Source: Amoebidium appalachense (taxonomy: Eukaryota; Ichthyosporea). Taken from it: a stretch of DNA of 64,000 bases. Position 1 is the stretch's first letter. The number at the start of each line of letters is the position of its first letter. A model generated the notes under the pieces. It saw only the letters and a list, made by a program, of their open reading frames with translations, was not told the origin of the DNA and made no database searches. Shown piece after piece: positions 31,706-42,559 of the stretch. The position numbers were made by a program, and so were the translations under genes. Location of the stretch: the NCBI GenBank assembly GCA_963693365.1, contig CAVNZM010000011.1, forward strand, positions 9,238,001 through 9,302,000. The letters run 5' to 3'.

Positions 31706-32789
31706 TGTCACGTGTGTGTTTGTGTGTGTGTGCGCGCGCGTGTGTGTACAATGTGTGTGTGTGTGCGCGCGCGTGCGTTCGTGATTGTGGTGCTTACATG
31801 GGTGCTTGTGCATGTCTGAATCACATATGCGTGTATGGTTGTGTGCGTGCATGTGTGTACATGCATGTGTGTGGCGATTTCTGCTTTTGAAGCCTCACTG
31901 GGCACGTTGTGTCCTGGCTTTGCTTGTGCATGTTTGTGATCATCTCTAGCCAGATAGATGATATCGATAGATTGTGTTACTCACTGTGGAGTGTCTCCTT
32001 ATATATATATGTCTGTCTCAGGTTGGAGTTGAGTTGTATGAAGAGTGTGCCCTTATTATAATTTACATTTTCACGGTCCGCATTTCGGAAATAAGGGGGG
32101 GAAAGGGGGAGGAGGGGAACGGGGGACCGGGGGAGAGGAGAGAAAAGGCCCCGATGGGGGGAAGGGGGGGAGGGCGGGGGTAATAAGGGGGGTATGGGTG
32201 TTAAATGAAGGGGATGCATGCTGGTTAACTGTGGTCACTGGTAAGTAACACGTGTAGCTATGTCGGAAGAGCACTCTCTTGAAAGAACTTGGCAAAGCGA
32301 CGAGCTAAAGCGACGTTGATCTTCCGTACTGAGCGCGAAACAAGGGGTCGCGGGGAGTCCGGCTGCTCATATTTGGCCAGAAAATTGAAACCCAGATCAA
32401 ATCAATTAGTCGCCATGTATGAGTCAATTACCGAAGGGTTGTCAGAGAAGCAAGCTATTTCCGCTAGCCTCTCTTCTAACAAACCCCCCCCCCCCCCCCC
32501 CCCCTGTATGTGTACTTCGTGCCGTGTTCCGTATTTCCCACTTTTGTGACGTTTTGTTGTTGCTCTTTGTTGTCTCCTCCATATTTCCAACCCTCTAACG
32601 CATACATCACCCTCTCCCCCCTCCCCACTACCCACAACCCGCCCCAACTACCCATTACGGCAACGTGCGCGCGGACACACAGACACACACCCCCACGCAC
32701 GCACGCACACACACACTGTCATACACACCAACACGTGCACACACACACACATTCATGTGCATGAACACCAGTATACACACGTTCACCCC

Positions 32790-32828
<39 letters not shown>

Positions 32829-34938
32829 CACACACCATCACCGTATACCCTCACTAGGCTGCCATGAGTCTTTCCGAAGGTCTAGGAGGGCTCATCTTCA
32901 ACCCCCCAGACGCCCAACATCCGCTTACCCTACACCTTGGTCGTTCCCCCCCCTCCCCCCCCCCCCCCCCCTGAGTCATAGAAACCCCCTGATGATGGAC
33001 TCTGTTCAAGCGTCTTCTGCCTGCTCGTTGTTGTTGTTCCAATCAATGGTTTCATTTAGGGTTTTTATTTTTATTTTTATGACGTTTATATTTCGTCCTG
33101 TGGTGCCTCCTCCGTGTTCCCAACTTTCTAATGCATACCCCCCCCCCTCCCCCCCCCCCTCCTTTTCTGTCCTTTAGTATCCTTCATATTCCCAACCCTC
33201 TTAGGCATACATTGGGCATATACCCCCCCCCCCCCCCCCCCCTCCCCCCCTTCTCCTCCCACCCCGGCATCCCCCCTTCTCCATGATATCGTGTATACCG
33301 CTACCTGGGTGGCCTCACTGCCTACACAAACAGCTGCTTCACGTGCCTCGTTAGCACTGCCTCCGTTAGCATTGCGGTTCAATTCTCTATTTCTTTTCTT
33401 CTTGACGGTTAGCTCCGAACATGTGCAACATAGCTTCCAAATGAGCTCTGCGAGCTGACACCACACAATGCATCACTGAAAAGTGCCGTTGTGTCTGGAC
33501 CTGACTTTGTATGGCTTGCATATAGGGGCCTGCGATGCAATGTGGTCCACTGTCTAGCTTTTTTTTGATCCACCCCTTCTACATCTAACCGGCTACTTAT
33601 ATGGGGCAGGGGATTATGACTTTGACGGCTATCCAGATGTGCTGGCCGTGATGCTGGATTCCAGCTCAACCCCACAGGTTAGTACTCAAGTCCCCCTCTG
33701 CTGATTGTGATTCGCCTTTTTTTTTAGAAGAAAGTGCGAAAGGGGGTTCAGATATGGCTGGAAGATGGTATAATGAAAGCGTGTCAGTAACCACCTTACA
33801 CGAGAAGTCTTTCATAGCTTAAAAACGCCACCTAACCGGCATCAAACCAATAACGCAAGGAATCCCGATTGGTTGTTGATAGGGTTGCAAGCAAAACAAA
33901 AGGTTTGGGCAAACGGAACAAAAACAATCTGACACGACTGTGGTTTTCCATTACGATCAACTAAGGCAATGTCTCAACCATAACGATTGAATCCATCCAA
34001 TTTTAAAAATAAAACCACGCTTCACAACAGTGGTAGGGCATTGAATTGAGGTTGAGGGATGTCGATCACACTACAGTATAGTTTATTCTCCAGTGACAGT
34101 CACGTCAGATGTGTTTGTACCCATGCCTGTATACACATTAAATTTCAAACCCAATACGGGATCCCGTGATCCTGGTCGTTTGACTCGTGAGACGACATCA
34201 ATCACTTAAACAAATGGGATGGAGACTGCCTGTGGCCATGGTGTTGTATTCGGGTTGGAATATTTTTGTAACGGTTGCACACAGGTTGCCCTCTACCACA
34301 ATCAGCCATGCATGGGAGACGCGGCCTGCAAGGGAAGGGTAAGTACTTCTGTGTGTTGGTGTGTGCGGTGGCTTTTCATTAATTGCACATGTAGCAATTC
34401 GGTAAAACAGGCTTGATGGGGTCATACCAATGATATGCATGGAAACTGGGCAAACAAAAAGTGTTCAATGAACTGTTTCTTCCCCCTAAAGTACCTCAGT
34501 ACCTATCTAGATATGGAATATGCAGCTAACGAGCTTGCACCGATCATTAGACGTCCATGATACATGTGATAGATTGGTATGCACGGTTACCATACATGGA
34601 GCGATCTCTCTAGCAACTCTCGTATCCGGGCGTTTTGCTCTAAGGTGTAAACAGAACTGCAAACATGACACTGGCATTGGGAGGGAGTGCGTTTAGAGGG
34701 CGAGCACACGCACACCACACCCATTTGCAGTTGTCAGACTCTTGAAATGATCTCGTTTTGCGTGTACAACAGTTGACCTATGCCTTTTGGGGTCCCTCTA
34801 AACATTTCAATGCTCTTCCGGGAGGTCGGTTGGTTATGTGTTGGCCTTCAAGCAAAAAGGGATGGGATGCAGCATGGCTGAAGGGGATCTAACCCATTAT
34901 AGCTGTCGAGGCGTGAAGTGGGTGGGGGGAGAAAAAAA

Positions 34939-34974
<36 letters not shown>

Positions 34975-36642
34975 TGGGTGACCTCGCCATTTATGAGCCG
35001 TGCCTTTGCCTTGCAGGGGCTGGTGTATGTTGAAGATGACGTCATCAAATCCATCAAAAACCCAACGGCAGCAGCATTTTTCGACTACAAAGAAAATGTA
35101 CTGCTCTCTAGACCCCCCCCCCCCCCCCCCCTCCCTACTCCCACACACGTGTCTGGCCACACCTGCACACCATTCCGCCCTGCATATCTACATCCCCCTT
35201 CTCCTCACACTGGGCTGGTACCTTGTTTCTTCGACTTAAAGGAAACCCCCTTATGGCAGGCTCTGTTCAAGGGTCTCTTGCATTTACTTTTGACTAATTT
35301 CTGATTTGTGTAGTTGCATGGGTCTAAAAATGTTTTCCCTGATTTTTACCAATCTCAAAAGCATACATGCACGCTTAAATTGTTTGATTTTGGATTTCCC
35401 ACTTTTGCGACGTTTGTTGTTGCTCTTTGTTGTCTCCTCCATATTTCCAACCCTCTAACGCATACATCCCCCCCCCCCCCCCCCCCCTCCCCCCCCCCCC
35501 CCCCCCCCCGTGTGTTTTTTCTGCAGGTGTTTCTTGACATCGTGGCCATCACTGGGACTGGCAGCAATCCCTCAGCCCAGGGCCTGTCCGTGCTTGAGAA
35601 TGATTTTGTCACAGATGCATTCTTTGTGAAAGTAACAGGTTTGTGCAGTCCCCACTCAACATCTAATCCCCTGTACTCCTCTACATCGCCTGCCCCCTCC
35701 CCCCCCCCCCCCCCCTCCTCCTTCGTGTTTTTATTATTGTATAGTTTTGTAGTATTTTCGTCTCTCTACACATTCAACTGCAGCACACACACGTCTGCAC
35801 TGCCAATTGGAATGACATGCACATGTGTCCTTGTGACAGAGGTAATGCAGGACTCACATGTTTTGGTTTTGCATGTCTCCCTTAGATGGCTGGCGGGAGA
35901 TGATGCAGGCTGTTGAGTCAACGACAGTATCGTGTTGCCGTTGTGTATACAACCATTCACGGCGTTTTTCAGCTACTAAATATGGCCATATTTTCCCACA
36001 GTGCTTAATGGAAAATGCATCTCATGGTGTAAGGAAGGGGGAACCGTGCCGAATCCTGAGGTATGTGTCACTTTCACCATCTCCATTGGCCAAGTGCACA
36101 AAATCATATTACTCGTCTGTGTGTTTGCTGCAGATCACATGTGCGCATGCGGTGTGTGTGCACACGTGCAATAACGCATGTGTCGGGTTGATGGGTGTTC
36201 TGTTTTATTTTCTTTCGTTCTTTTTGAAGGGGGGATTGGGGAGGCGGCAGGAGAGGGGGGGGAGGGGGGGGGGGGGGGGGGCAGTCAGAGACTAACGGGC
36301 AGACACGCCTCAACGGAGTGATAAGCAGTGGTGGTGTCGAGGTATGAGTATGGGGGAGAGGGACGGGGGGTGTTTTGTGTGTGTTTGTGTGGGATGGGGG
36401 GGATGGGGATTACTTCTTCAGATGTGGGCCAGTTCCCACCCTGTCAGTTCAGATTCTTCTGTACATGCTGTCCGTGGGATGCCTCTGCTATGTACAGCGA
36501 TGTGCCTGCCCCACACACCCGTATCTACATGAAACGAGATGACATTTTTTCTAAGGGCCGGGAATTAGGGCCGGGACTGATTGGGAAGAGATACAGGGTG
36601 ACTTTTTCCTTTTTGTTTTTCTTTTTCTTTCTTTCTTTTTTT

Positions 36643-36673
<31 letters not shown>

Positions 36674-36952
36674 GGGATCTGACAGGGATGGTTTTCAGCC
36701 TTTGGGGGTGAACGCTGTGGGCCCTACGGTTCGACTGAGCTTTGACGATGTGCATGGGAAGAAGGTCGTCAGATTTGGTGCGTGACTGGGTGCTCGAATT
36801 TGTTGTCTCTGTGTGAATGGGGGTTGTGCACAGTTTGGGAATCTTCCCTGGTGGTGGTGGTGGTGAGGGAAGAGGAAGGATGAGGGGAGGGGAGAGGCAT
36901 GTATGCACTAGCGGGTTGGAAATATGGAACTAGGAGACTTTTGAAGACAAAC

Positions 36953-36984
<32 letters not shown>

Positions 36985-37346
36985 TTGAAGGGGGGGGGGG
37001 GGGGGGGGAAGGCTGGGGCTGTACTCAATGATTGAGTTTGCCTGCAACTGGTTTTAGTGTTCCAGCATTTTTCGTTGAAATTTCCGAGAAGGATTGATTG
37101 GGGATTTCCTAAGCTATATTCGCCACCGATCCAAAAATCCATATTTGTGCGGAGAAACGTGTAGATGTGCATGCTTTTTTTGGCCCTTCTTGTTTTATTT
37201 TAGTTGGGCGGAGCATCTCATAGTTTGGTGTCGGGTTCAATCCCTCTACTGGATCCTGTATGTTGGATGCTTTGTTGAAGCCGTAATTGTGTGTGAGGCC
37301 GGAGTTTAAATGGTGGTGTCATAGGCGTGGGAGGGGAGGGGGGGGG

Positions 37347-37377
<31 letters not shown>

Positions 37378-38229
37378 CTTGCAACTGCACATTCTGCCAG
37401 CTCGGTGGGCCTTTTCATCTTCTCCATGGTATTGATTTGTTTATTTCTTTTTCTCCAGGGGGCCAGTTTACACAAAGCAGCCACGCCAGCCTGCAAACAC
37501 CTTATCTGGTGTTTGGCCTTGGGCGCACAAACAACTACATCGACGTTGCGGAGGTTACCGTGCCATACACACTGAACAAGGTATGATCAGTGCATTTTTC
37601 TTGCAGTTTTCAAGCCAGTCCTAATCCACCGGAGGGGTGTCTGGTTTGGAGCGTCAGCATGCCAGCCATTAGTTATCGTGTGTTTCCGTCCTGCCTGACA
37701 GTTTTTCCGATTGTGTGTGTGAGTGGATGTATGTGAGTGCAGGCAGTGTGTGTGTGGACATGCATCTGTGGGTCTGCGGGTGAGGATGTGTGCCTGCACA
37801 GTCACAAACAATGTTTCATTGATTAAGATGCAGAAATTGTGGATGCAATGCTGGTAACTTGCTAAGTCACATGCGCGTGCGCACGCACCCACACAAAAAC
37901 ACGCCTTCAAACACACACACGCACACACACTCACACACACACACAAACATGCGTGCGCGCGTGTGTGAACGCAGGCACCCGCCCACATGCACACGCACAC
38001 ACTCACACACGAGAGCGCACGCGCGCGCGCACACACACACACACAAACACAAACGCACACACACACACACACATCTATTCCTGCTTAACACTACCTTCAC
38101 CCTCTCTACAATCTACCAAAATCCCTCTTCCACCCCAGGCCCGCAATGCACAGACCTATCTTTCGGTCATTCCCAACGCCCAGTTGGTCATCATTCCAAA
38201 TGCCCCCAACACTCCGGAGAAGTTTGTGA

Positions 38230-38279
<50 letters not shown>

Positions 38280-39345
38280 ACACACCCACACACACACACA
38301 CAAACCCCCGCCGCCTCCCCACGCACGAACCAGACGTGTTTGCAAAGTTTTGTTTCCTTTTTGTGTGTTGTTGCTGCTCCTTGAACAGCCTGGCTTTTCT
38401 TTTCTCAAGGGCCGGTGTTGAATTGCCCATGGCTGCTGAAGTAAAAAGGTTAGTTAGGGACCACGTGTTGAAGAGGTCAAAGAATTAAAACCTGGTGTTT
38501 TCGGGAGGCATGTGAACCCTGTGAATGATCGGCTCTGTTTGAGAGTATCTTGCCAGCGCAACACTGGTTCTGCTTCTTGGTTTTGTGTTTTTTTTTTTTT
38601 TGGTTTAGCCATGGCATCTGGAATTGCCACATTCGAAGATGCATTTTCACCATCATTAAGGTGCTAGAGAGTTGGGAATCCCTTTTGTGTATGCACGTGA
38701 GTGCGTGCATGCACGTATTCGTGCTTCGCGTGCGTGCGCGTGGGTGCCTGTGTGTGTGTGTGCATGTGCGTGTGTGTTTGGGAGGGGGAGGGCACGGGGG
38801 GAGGGGGGGGGGGGGGGGTTAGTGTTTGTCAAATTGTTAACATATGCTTTGATGGTAGCTGGAGTATGAAGCTCTTTTTGATGCCGAGCCGGCTGACGCT
38901 GTGGATAGCGGTGGCTGTGATTCTGGCCTGCCTGCTGATGGGGCTGGTGGTCTTGGCACTGCACTACAAGGAGAAGGTAAGCAGGTCTGATCGTGGTGCA
39001 CACATAAATCCAGTAAAAAAAACCGGGGGGGATGGATGAATGGTAGGAAATGAGTAAGCGGGGGGTGGGTTGTGTGTGTACGTGTGTGCACTAGGGGGGG
39101 GGGGGGGGGGGGGGGACAAGTACGTGCCTTGTTATCTTCCTTTGGCAGGGCTTTGCTGAAACAGCATGGACGCATGTTTGCTTGTCATGAGCTTGGGCTT
39201 GGTTTCCGATTGTTTCTGATCTTCTTTGGCATGCTGTCTTTCCCCACGCACGCACTCACACACGCACGCACACGCGCACACACAGTACGAGGATGAGCAG
39301 GAGAAGAGACGTACACAGCACCTGTTCACCTACCATGCCATGTAG
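22601..39345 (+). CDS. ITFG1: ITFG1/TIP (LINKIN) FG-GAP membrane protein
   Basis: Exons: 22601-22752, 23971-24070, 24609-24747, 26048-26192, 28139-28230, 29156-29302, 30440-30541, 31198-31253, 33610-33677, 34285-34338, 35017-35097, 35527-35638, 36002-36060, 36285-36341 (tentative), 36686-36777, 37459-37580, 38139-38221, 38859-38976, 39286-39345 (TAG). One exon between 31,253 and 33,610 is not located, and the join into 36,686 is one base out of phase, so a micro-exon or indel is likely. The product, about 620 residues, begins with a signal peptide. It carries FG-GAP/integrin-alpha-like beta-propeller repeats ([57 protein letters not shown]). A single membrane helix ([21 protein letters not shown]) and a short tail ending HLFTYHAM follow, as in animal TIP. 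The family acts at the cell surface and secretory membranes, in adhesion and immune modulation in animals. Its introns carry most copies of a dispersed poly(C)-ended repeat. Confidence 0.92.
23565..23644 (+). repeat. Poly(C)-ended repeat, 3' part
   Basis: Carries the GTGTCTCCTC..CATATTTCCAACCCTCTAATGCAT block followed by poly(C). A C-then-A composite (CAAA units) is attached. Confidence 0.7.
24325..24490 (+). repeat. Poly(C)-ended repeat, two nested 3' parts
   Basis: First part: GTGACGTTTTGTG, then GTGTTTCCCACCCTGTAATGCG, then poly(C). Second part: CTTTTCCAACCCTCTGATACAT, then poly(C). Both are in ITFG1 sense orientation. Confidence 0.65.
26233..26372 (+). repeat. Poly(C)-ended repeat, diverged copy
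   Basis: Shows the TGGGCTCTGCTCTAGTGTCT, GTGACGTTTTGTAG and CCAGCCCTCTAA blocks, then poly(C). Confidence 0.65.
26571..26851 (+). repeat. Poly(C)-ended repeat, reference full-length copy
   Basis: The longest copy, about 280 bp. Four blocks in order: a head (TGCTGCTCCTTGAACAACCC); a GCGAGAGGTTTAAGGAGTCG block with a box-B-like TCGAAACC; a middle block (GATGATGGGCTCTGTTCAAG); and a tail block (TTGTTGTCTCCTCCACATTT, CCAACCCTCAAACGCACATA). It then runs directly into poly(C). No ORF is present. It is located in an ITFG1 intron in sense orientation. Confidence 0.8.
27031..27226 (+). repeat. Poly(C)-ended repeat copy
   Basis: Contains the CGCGAGAGGTTAAAGAATCG, AAGTGTTTTCTGCCTTCACG and TGTCTTGTCCATATTCCCAA blocks and ends in poly(C) of about 29 bp. 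It lies about 180 bp after the reference copy and lacks part of the middle block. Confidence 0.78.
27333..27620 (+). repeat. Variant D of the poly(C)-ended repeat (copy 1)
   Basis: Shares the head (AACCCTGCTCGTCTTTG) and the GATGGGCTCTG block with the family but has its own middle and tail (CTTATGACGCATACTG, TACCGTGTTCCGCATTCAAA), again ending in poly(C). It is about 90% identical by eye to 29,940-30,209. Confidence 0.78.
27629..27836 (-). repeat. Poly(C)-ended repeat, the only inverted copy
   Basis: It begins on the plus strand with poly(G), followed by the reverse complement of the tail, middle and GAGAGGTTAAAGAGTCG blocks. It matches the reference copy closely. It abuts variant D head-to-tail across a poly(C)-CGGGCCCCCGG-poly(G) centre, forming a palindromic junction. 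Confidence 0.8.
29940..30209 (+). repeat. Variant D of the poly(C)-ended repeat (copy 2)
   Basis: Collinear with 27,333-27,620 (GATGCTGCTGTCT, CGTATATACGCG, GACGCAATTGATGACTTGGG, GGGCTCTGCTTATGACGCAT) and ending in poly(C) followed by a poly(A) composite. A more diverged relative lies at about 29,762-29,925. Confidence 0.78.
32505..32630 (+). repeat. Poly(C)-ended repeat, recombinant copy
   Basis: Joins the end of variant D (GTACTTCGTGCCGTGTTCCG) to the common tail (TTGTTGTCTCCTCCATATTT, CCCTCTAACGCATACATC). This shows that the two variants belong to one family. Confidence 0.7.
32972..33149 (+). repeat. Poly(C)-ended repeat copy
   Basis: Contains TGATGATGGACTCTGTTCAA, TCTTCTGCCTGC, ATGACGTTTATA, CCTCCTCCGTGTTCCCAACT, then poly(C). 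A 3'-only fragment follows at 33,172-33,242. Confidence 0.72.
35374..35509 (+). repeat. Poly(C)-ended repeat copy
   Basis: Contains GATTTTGGATTTCCCACTTT, GCGACGTTTGTTGTTGCTCT and the TCCTCCATATTTCCAACC tail, then two poly(C) runs. A middle-block fragment lies at 35,240-35,300. It ends close to the acceptor of the ITFG1 exon at 35,527. Confidence 0.75.
38377..38600 (+). repeat. Poly(C)-ended repeat, 5' portion only
   Basis: Head block (TTGCTGCTCCTTGAACAGCC) and diverged middle block (GGAGGCATGTGAACCCTGTG, ATCGGCTCTGTTTGAGAG) without the tail or poly(C). Confidence 0.6.
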
Positions 39346-39482
39346 TGGGCTGCCGGTGTGCCCTGCTGCAATGGTTATCTACACACTACCTCAGACAGTG
39401 ACGAGACACGGCTACACATGATAACTTGGATGCAACCACACACAGCACCGACAAAGCAGACACGGGCATAGTGTGCATTTGG

Positions 39483-39488
39483 AATAAA
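39483..39488 (+). terminator. ITFG1: ITFG1 polyadenylation signal
   Basis: AATAAA lies 138 nt after the ITFG1 stop codon on the same strand, the first such signal downstream. This gives a short 3' untranslated region. Confidence 0.6.
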
Positions 39489-39489
39489 C

Positions 39490-40319
39490 AAGGATACATC
39501 TAGTCTTTTTAAACAGGTGTACACCCACATATGCATCTGTAGTGATTTCGACAGGTGTACATACACACATACATGTGCATGCATCCCCTCACCTGTAGCC
39601 GCACACGTTGCGATACTCCGCGTGTACACTCTGACACTTGCCCCCGCAAACAAATGCATTTGAAAGTTGGGCAAACATTTAGGCAAGGGTGTTGTGTAGA
39701 AACCCAGAAGTGTGGGCCCAAACACATGTACTGTTTTACAGGTACATGTATGAGTATGGAGAAGAGGTTCTCATGGTTACTATTACAACCACCTTTGGAC
39801 CCACACGCTAGCATTCCATCCCCCACACAAAAGCTTAGAAACCTTGCCGTGGGCATACTAATACACATGGAGAAGAAATGGACATATAGGTATGAATTTT
39901 TGGGCATTTACATGTATGTATGATGGTTTTGGCACCAACTTGAAGGTCCTGCTAATACTACCTATATTGTCAACAAGCATGGATTAAGGGGACTCCATGT
40001 ACAATTTTTGTCATCAAGCTGAGGCGGACATTGCAAGAATGAGTGCGATGATAAATTTTCAATCACTGAGGTATATTCATTGAATAAAGCGAATCTTTTT
40101 GTCCTTGAAATTGAAATAGCTGCAATCCAGGCCTGGTGGGCCCACTTAACAGTCAACTCACCTTAGTTCCTTCTATGTACCTCCAGTGGCATTGGCCAAT
40201 CTCATAGGGCACCCCTTGTGTGGGTTCATGTGTGTACATGTCAGTGTTCCGAGTATCCCGGCCCTCCGCCTACAAGATACATCCTTTGTCTCCGGCTCTG
40301 ATTGCTCTTGTGTGTGTGT

Positions 40320-40352
<33 letters not shown>

Positions 40353-40500
40353 GGACTAGTTAGGATAAGGCAGAGTACAACTGAATCAAAATAAAGACAG
40401 AAAGGGTAGAACGGCACACGCGACCAGGTTGCTTTTACTATGGGCCGACTCAGTCTGTCTCAGACTTCACTGATGTGATCCCCGTACTGGGACGGCTTTG
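39490..40500. other. Intergenic DNA after ITFG1
   Basis: Unique sequence of roughly balanced composition followed by a poly(G) tract (40,322-40,350). No ORF with protein-like composition and no RNA gene seen. Confidence 0.5.
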
Positions 40501-40501
40501 T

Positions 40502-40640
40502 TATATAGCCCCCAGGTTTCGGATCAAGGCCCAGGATTGGTTCATCCGCGGCCAGCGCGGGTGGCAACATGCCATTTCGTGATTCTGGTGCGCTCCGAGC
40601 CAGTCAGACCTTTGTCCTATTTATGCAAACCTCTTATTGG
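40502..40640. promoter_or_regulatory. Promoter-like module with shared motifs
   Basis: TATATAG at 40,502, CCAAT-type ATTGG near 40,536 and 40,636, and GCGGCCAGCGCGGGTGGCA at 40,548-40,566 (near-copy at 54,883-54,901). GGTGCGCTCCGAGCCAGTCA begins at 40,587 (near-copy at 4,337). Direction and target gene are not known. Confidence 0.35.
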
Positions 40641-40808
40641 TTCACTTCGTTTATGTGGTATGCAGCGGAAGCCTTATATGGTTCACTTTTTGAGTCAGAG
40701 TAATTCCTGTTGGTGCGGACATAATATTTATGTGATATTCGTGATAAAGCACGAACCGTGTGGTAGTACATCTCATTCTTTAGTAAACATGTACAGTTCA
40801 TGTGTACA

Positions 40809-40890
40809 GTTGTTTACACTCCCCCCCTTGTCGGGAGCCTGGTGGTGTCATTAGACAAGCAAACCACCAGGCTGAGAGGCGATAAACAAC
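40809..40890. repeat. Nested inverted repeat (hairpin)
   Basis: Outer arms GTTGTTTA (40,809-40,816) and TAAACAAC (40,883-40,890). Inner arms AGCCTGGTGGT (40,836-40,846) and ACCACCAGGCT (40,863-40,873), perfect 11 bp with a 16-nt loop. It could be a structured RNA or a transposon end; neither is shown. Confidence 0.7.
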
Positions 40891-41229
40891 CTTCAGCGAG
40901 AATTCTTGTGCGCCGAGCTGCTGGGCAGAACAGAGCAAGGACGGTGGCACAGACTTGTGCAAGTCTATTTCGCGTCGTCTCTGTGCTTGGCTTTTCTGTA
41001 GAAGTAGTATTTTCCTTTTTGGGAATTTTTCCTTTTTAGGATACTCCAGCAGATTCGTTTTCAATTGCGAGTAATTTGGTTGTGTGGATGAATGATCATA
41101 CCAAACATTCGATAATGAATATAACTCAAGCCTTAGGTCACTTCGTAGCTCAGGTAGTGGTGGATAGCTTCAAGGCTTAGCTGCTGCTCCTTATCCCGGT
41201 TCTACCTTAAGACTGTAAGGCGAGTCACC

Positions 41230-41325
41230 ATGGCCGGAAAAGCCACTTCTTCCATGAACAAAGAGGACTTCCGAGTCTTTCCTTTCAGCTTTAACCCTGC
41301 ATCATCGGAGCTGGGAAAAACATGA
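41230..41325 (+). CDS. Small ORF, 31 codons
   Basis: ATG in strong context (GAGTCACCATGG) opens a 31-residue peptide (MAGKATSSMNKEDFRVFPFS and 11 more) ending in a TGA that overlaps an AATAAA signal (41,325-41,330). It may be a short peptide gene or the start of a degraded gene. No family recognised. Upstream promoter-like motifs at 40.5-40.6 kb are compatible. Confidence 0.3.
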   Translation: MAGKATSSMNKEDFRVFPFSFNPASSELGKT

Positions 41326-42559
41326 ATAAAAATGCCCTAAGTGTTCTTCGTTGGGTGACATAAAGAAATATATCAGCCCGTTAGAACCAGTAAAAATCCG
41401 GTTCATAATTCATAAGACAAGGGTAGGCAAAGCAAGCCTTATTCGTGATCAGTAACACAAGCTTCCATTCGTGAGCAGTCATTTCGTATCCCATGAGCCA
41501 GCGATTTTCGCTGAGCAGGGGGATTCCAGGCATAATTTATTCTTCTGGAGGAAGGCTTGGCCTAAAAAGAAACGTCGTCACAGTCGCCCTTTCTTTAGTA
41601 AGCAACTTCGTGAGCGTGCTTCGTATCTTCATATCCTCCAGTGCAGGTCTGGATGGTGCCCCATCCTCTGCTTCTTTTGTAGGCCGGGTGGCCCTACTGT
41701 TGGTTCTGTTGAAGTTCGTTGTGTGGAAAACCAAAACCATTCGTGTTCGTGGAACTGCTTTGTGCTGTGCTTTCTTTCGTGTTGGTGTTCATGAAGTTAC
41801 CCCATTCACACACCTACTACTTTCATACATCAGACGTAAGTAGCTGCCTGGGGAGTGTGTGGTTCGTGTTCGTGACATTCTTCTGTTCCTTTGTGAGAAG
41901 AATATTCGTTTTGGCAGAGGTGCCCAATAAGGCAGCTTGCAGGGTTGTCTCCCGCCTGTGCCCATTAGTGGGGTATGCACGTGCTAAATTGCTAGTGTCA
42001 TCATATTGCCAGGGAATAACATGGTCACCTCCGTACCAGGGCCTAGGTACACATGATGGTCCGATGTGTTAGTCAACAACACCTTGCATTCGTATTCGTA
42101 TTCGTCTTCCACGTCACTTTCTTCAGTAGTGAAGGAGGGTATTCGTAATTCGAAACTGAAAGGCTTCCAGCCAAAATACTGACACTGTATGCTGGGGTTG
42201 TGAGGGAACGGTGCCCATACCACATTCTTTTGTTCTGGGGGGGTGTGCCGGCAGCTAGTGCAAGGCTTGACAGCGTAATTCGTATGTTACAGTATTGCCA
42301 CAGACCACCGTGACACGGGCAATCACCTTAATATTCGTACCCAACACCTTCGTTTGTTTTTCACATGCATGAACAAAAGTTCTGCATCGACTTTATTACA
42401 TGCATTCTGTGCACCAAGAGTGCAAATTCGTTGGGGCATGGCAGCAGGAAGGGCCATACATGAGGCATATGTTCGTAATGTGTTTATCTATGAAAACTAC
42501 ATCAGCAAAGGCCACCCACCCATCCATTCGGTATCATTCGGGCATCATAGATATTAGAA

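Larger units (their letters stand above)
40575..42475 (+). repeat. Region strongly enriched in TTCGT on one strand
   Basis: I count 27 TTCGT pentamers on the plus strand in about 1.9 kb, against roughly two expected by chance, while the reverse complement ACGAA is nearly absent. They are irregularly spaced, often as TTCGTG or TTCGTA, and sometimes in direct series (42,088-42,106 has three). No coding frame explains them. Confidence 0.75.

Noticed and set aside
36424-36597. An extra ITFG1 exon ([20 protein letters not shown] frame)
   Set aside because: No counterpart in the TIP family at this point, and the phase does not fit neighbouring exons.
37221-37260. A possible tRNA (box B-like GGTTCAATCCC)
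   Set aside because: No box A at proper spacing and no T-arm or acceptor pairing.
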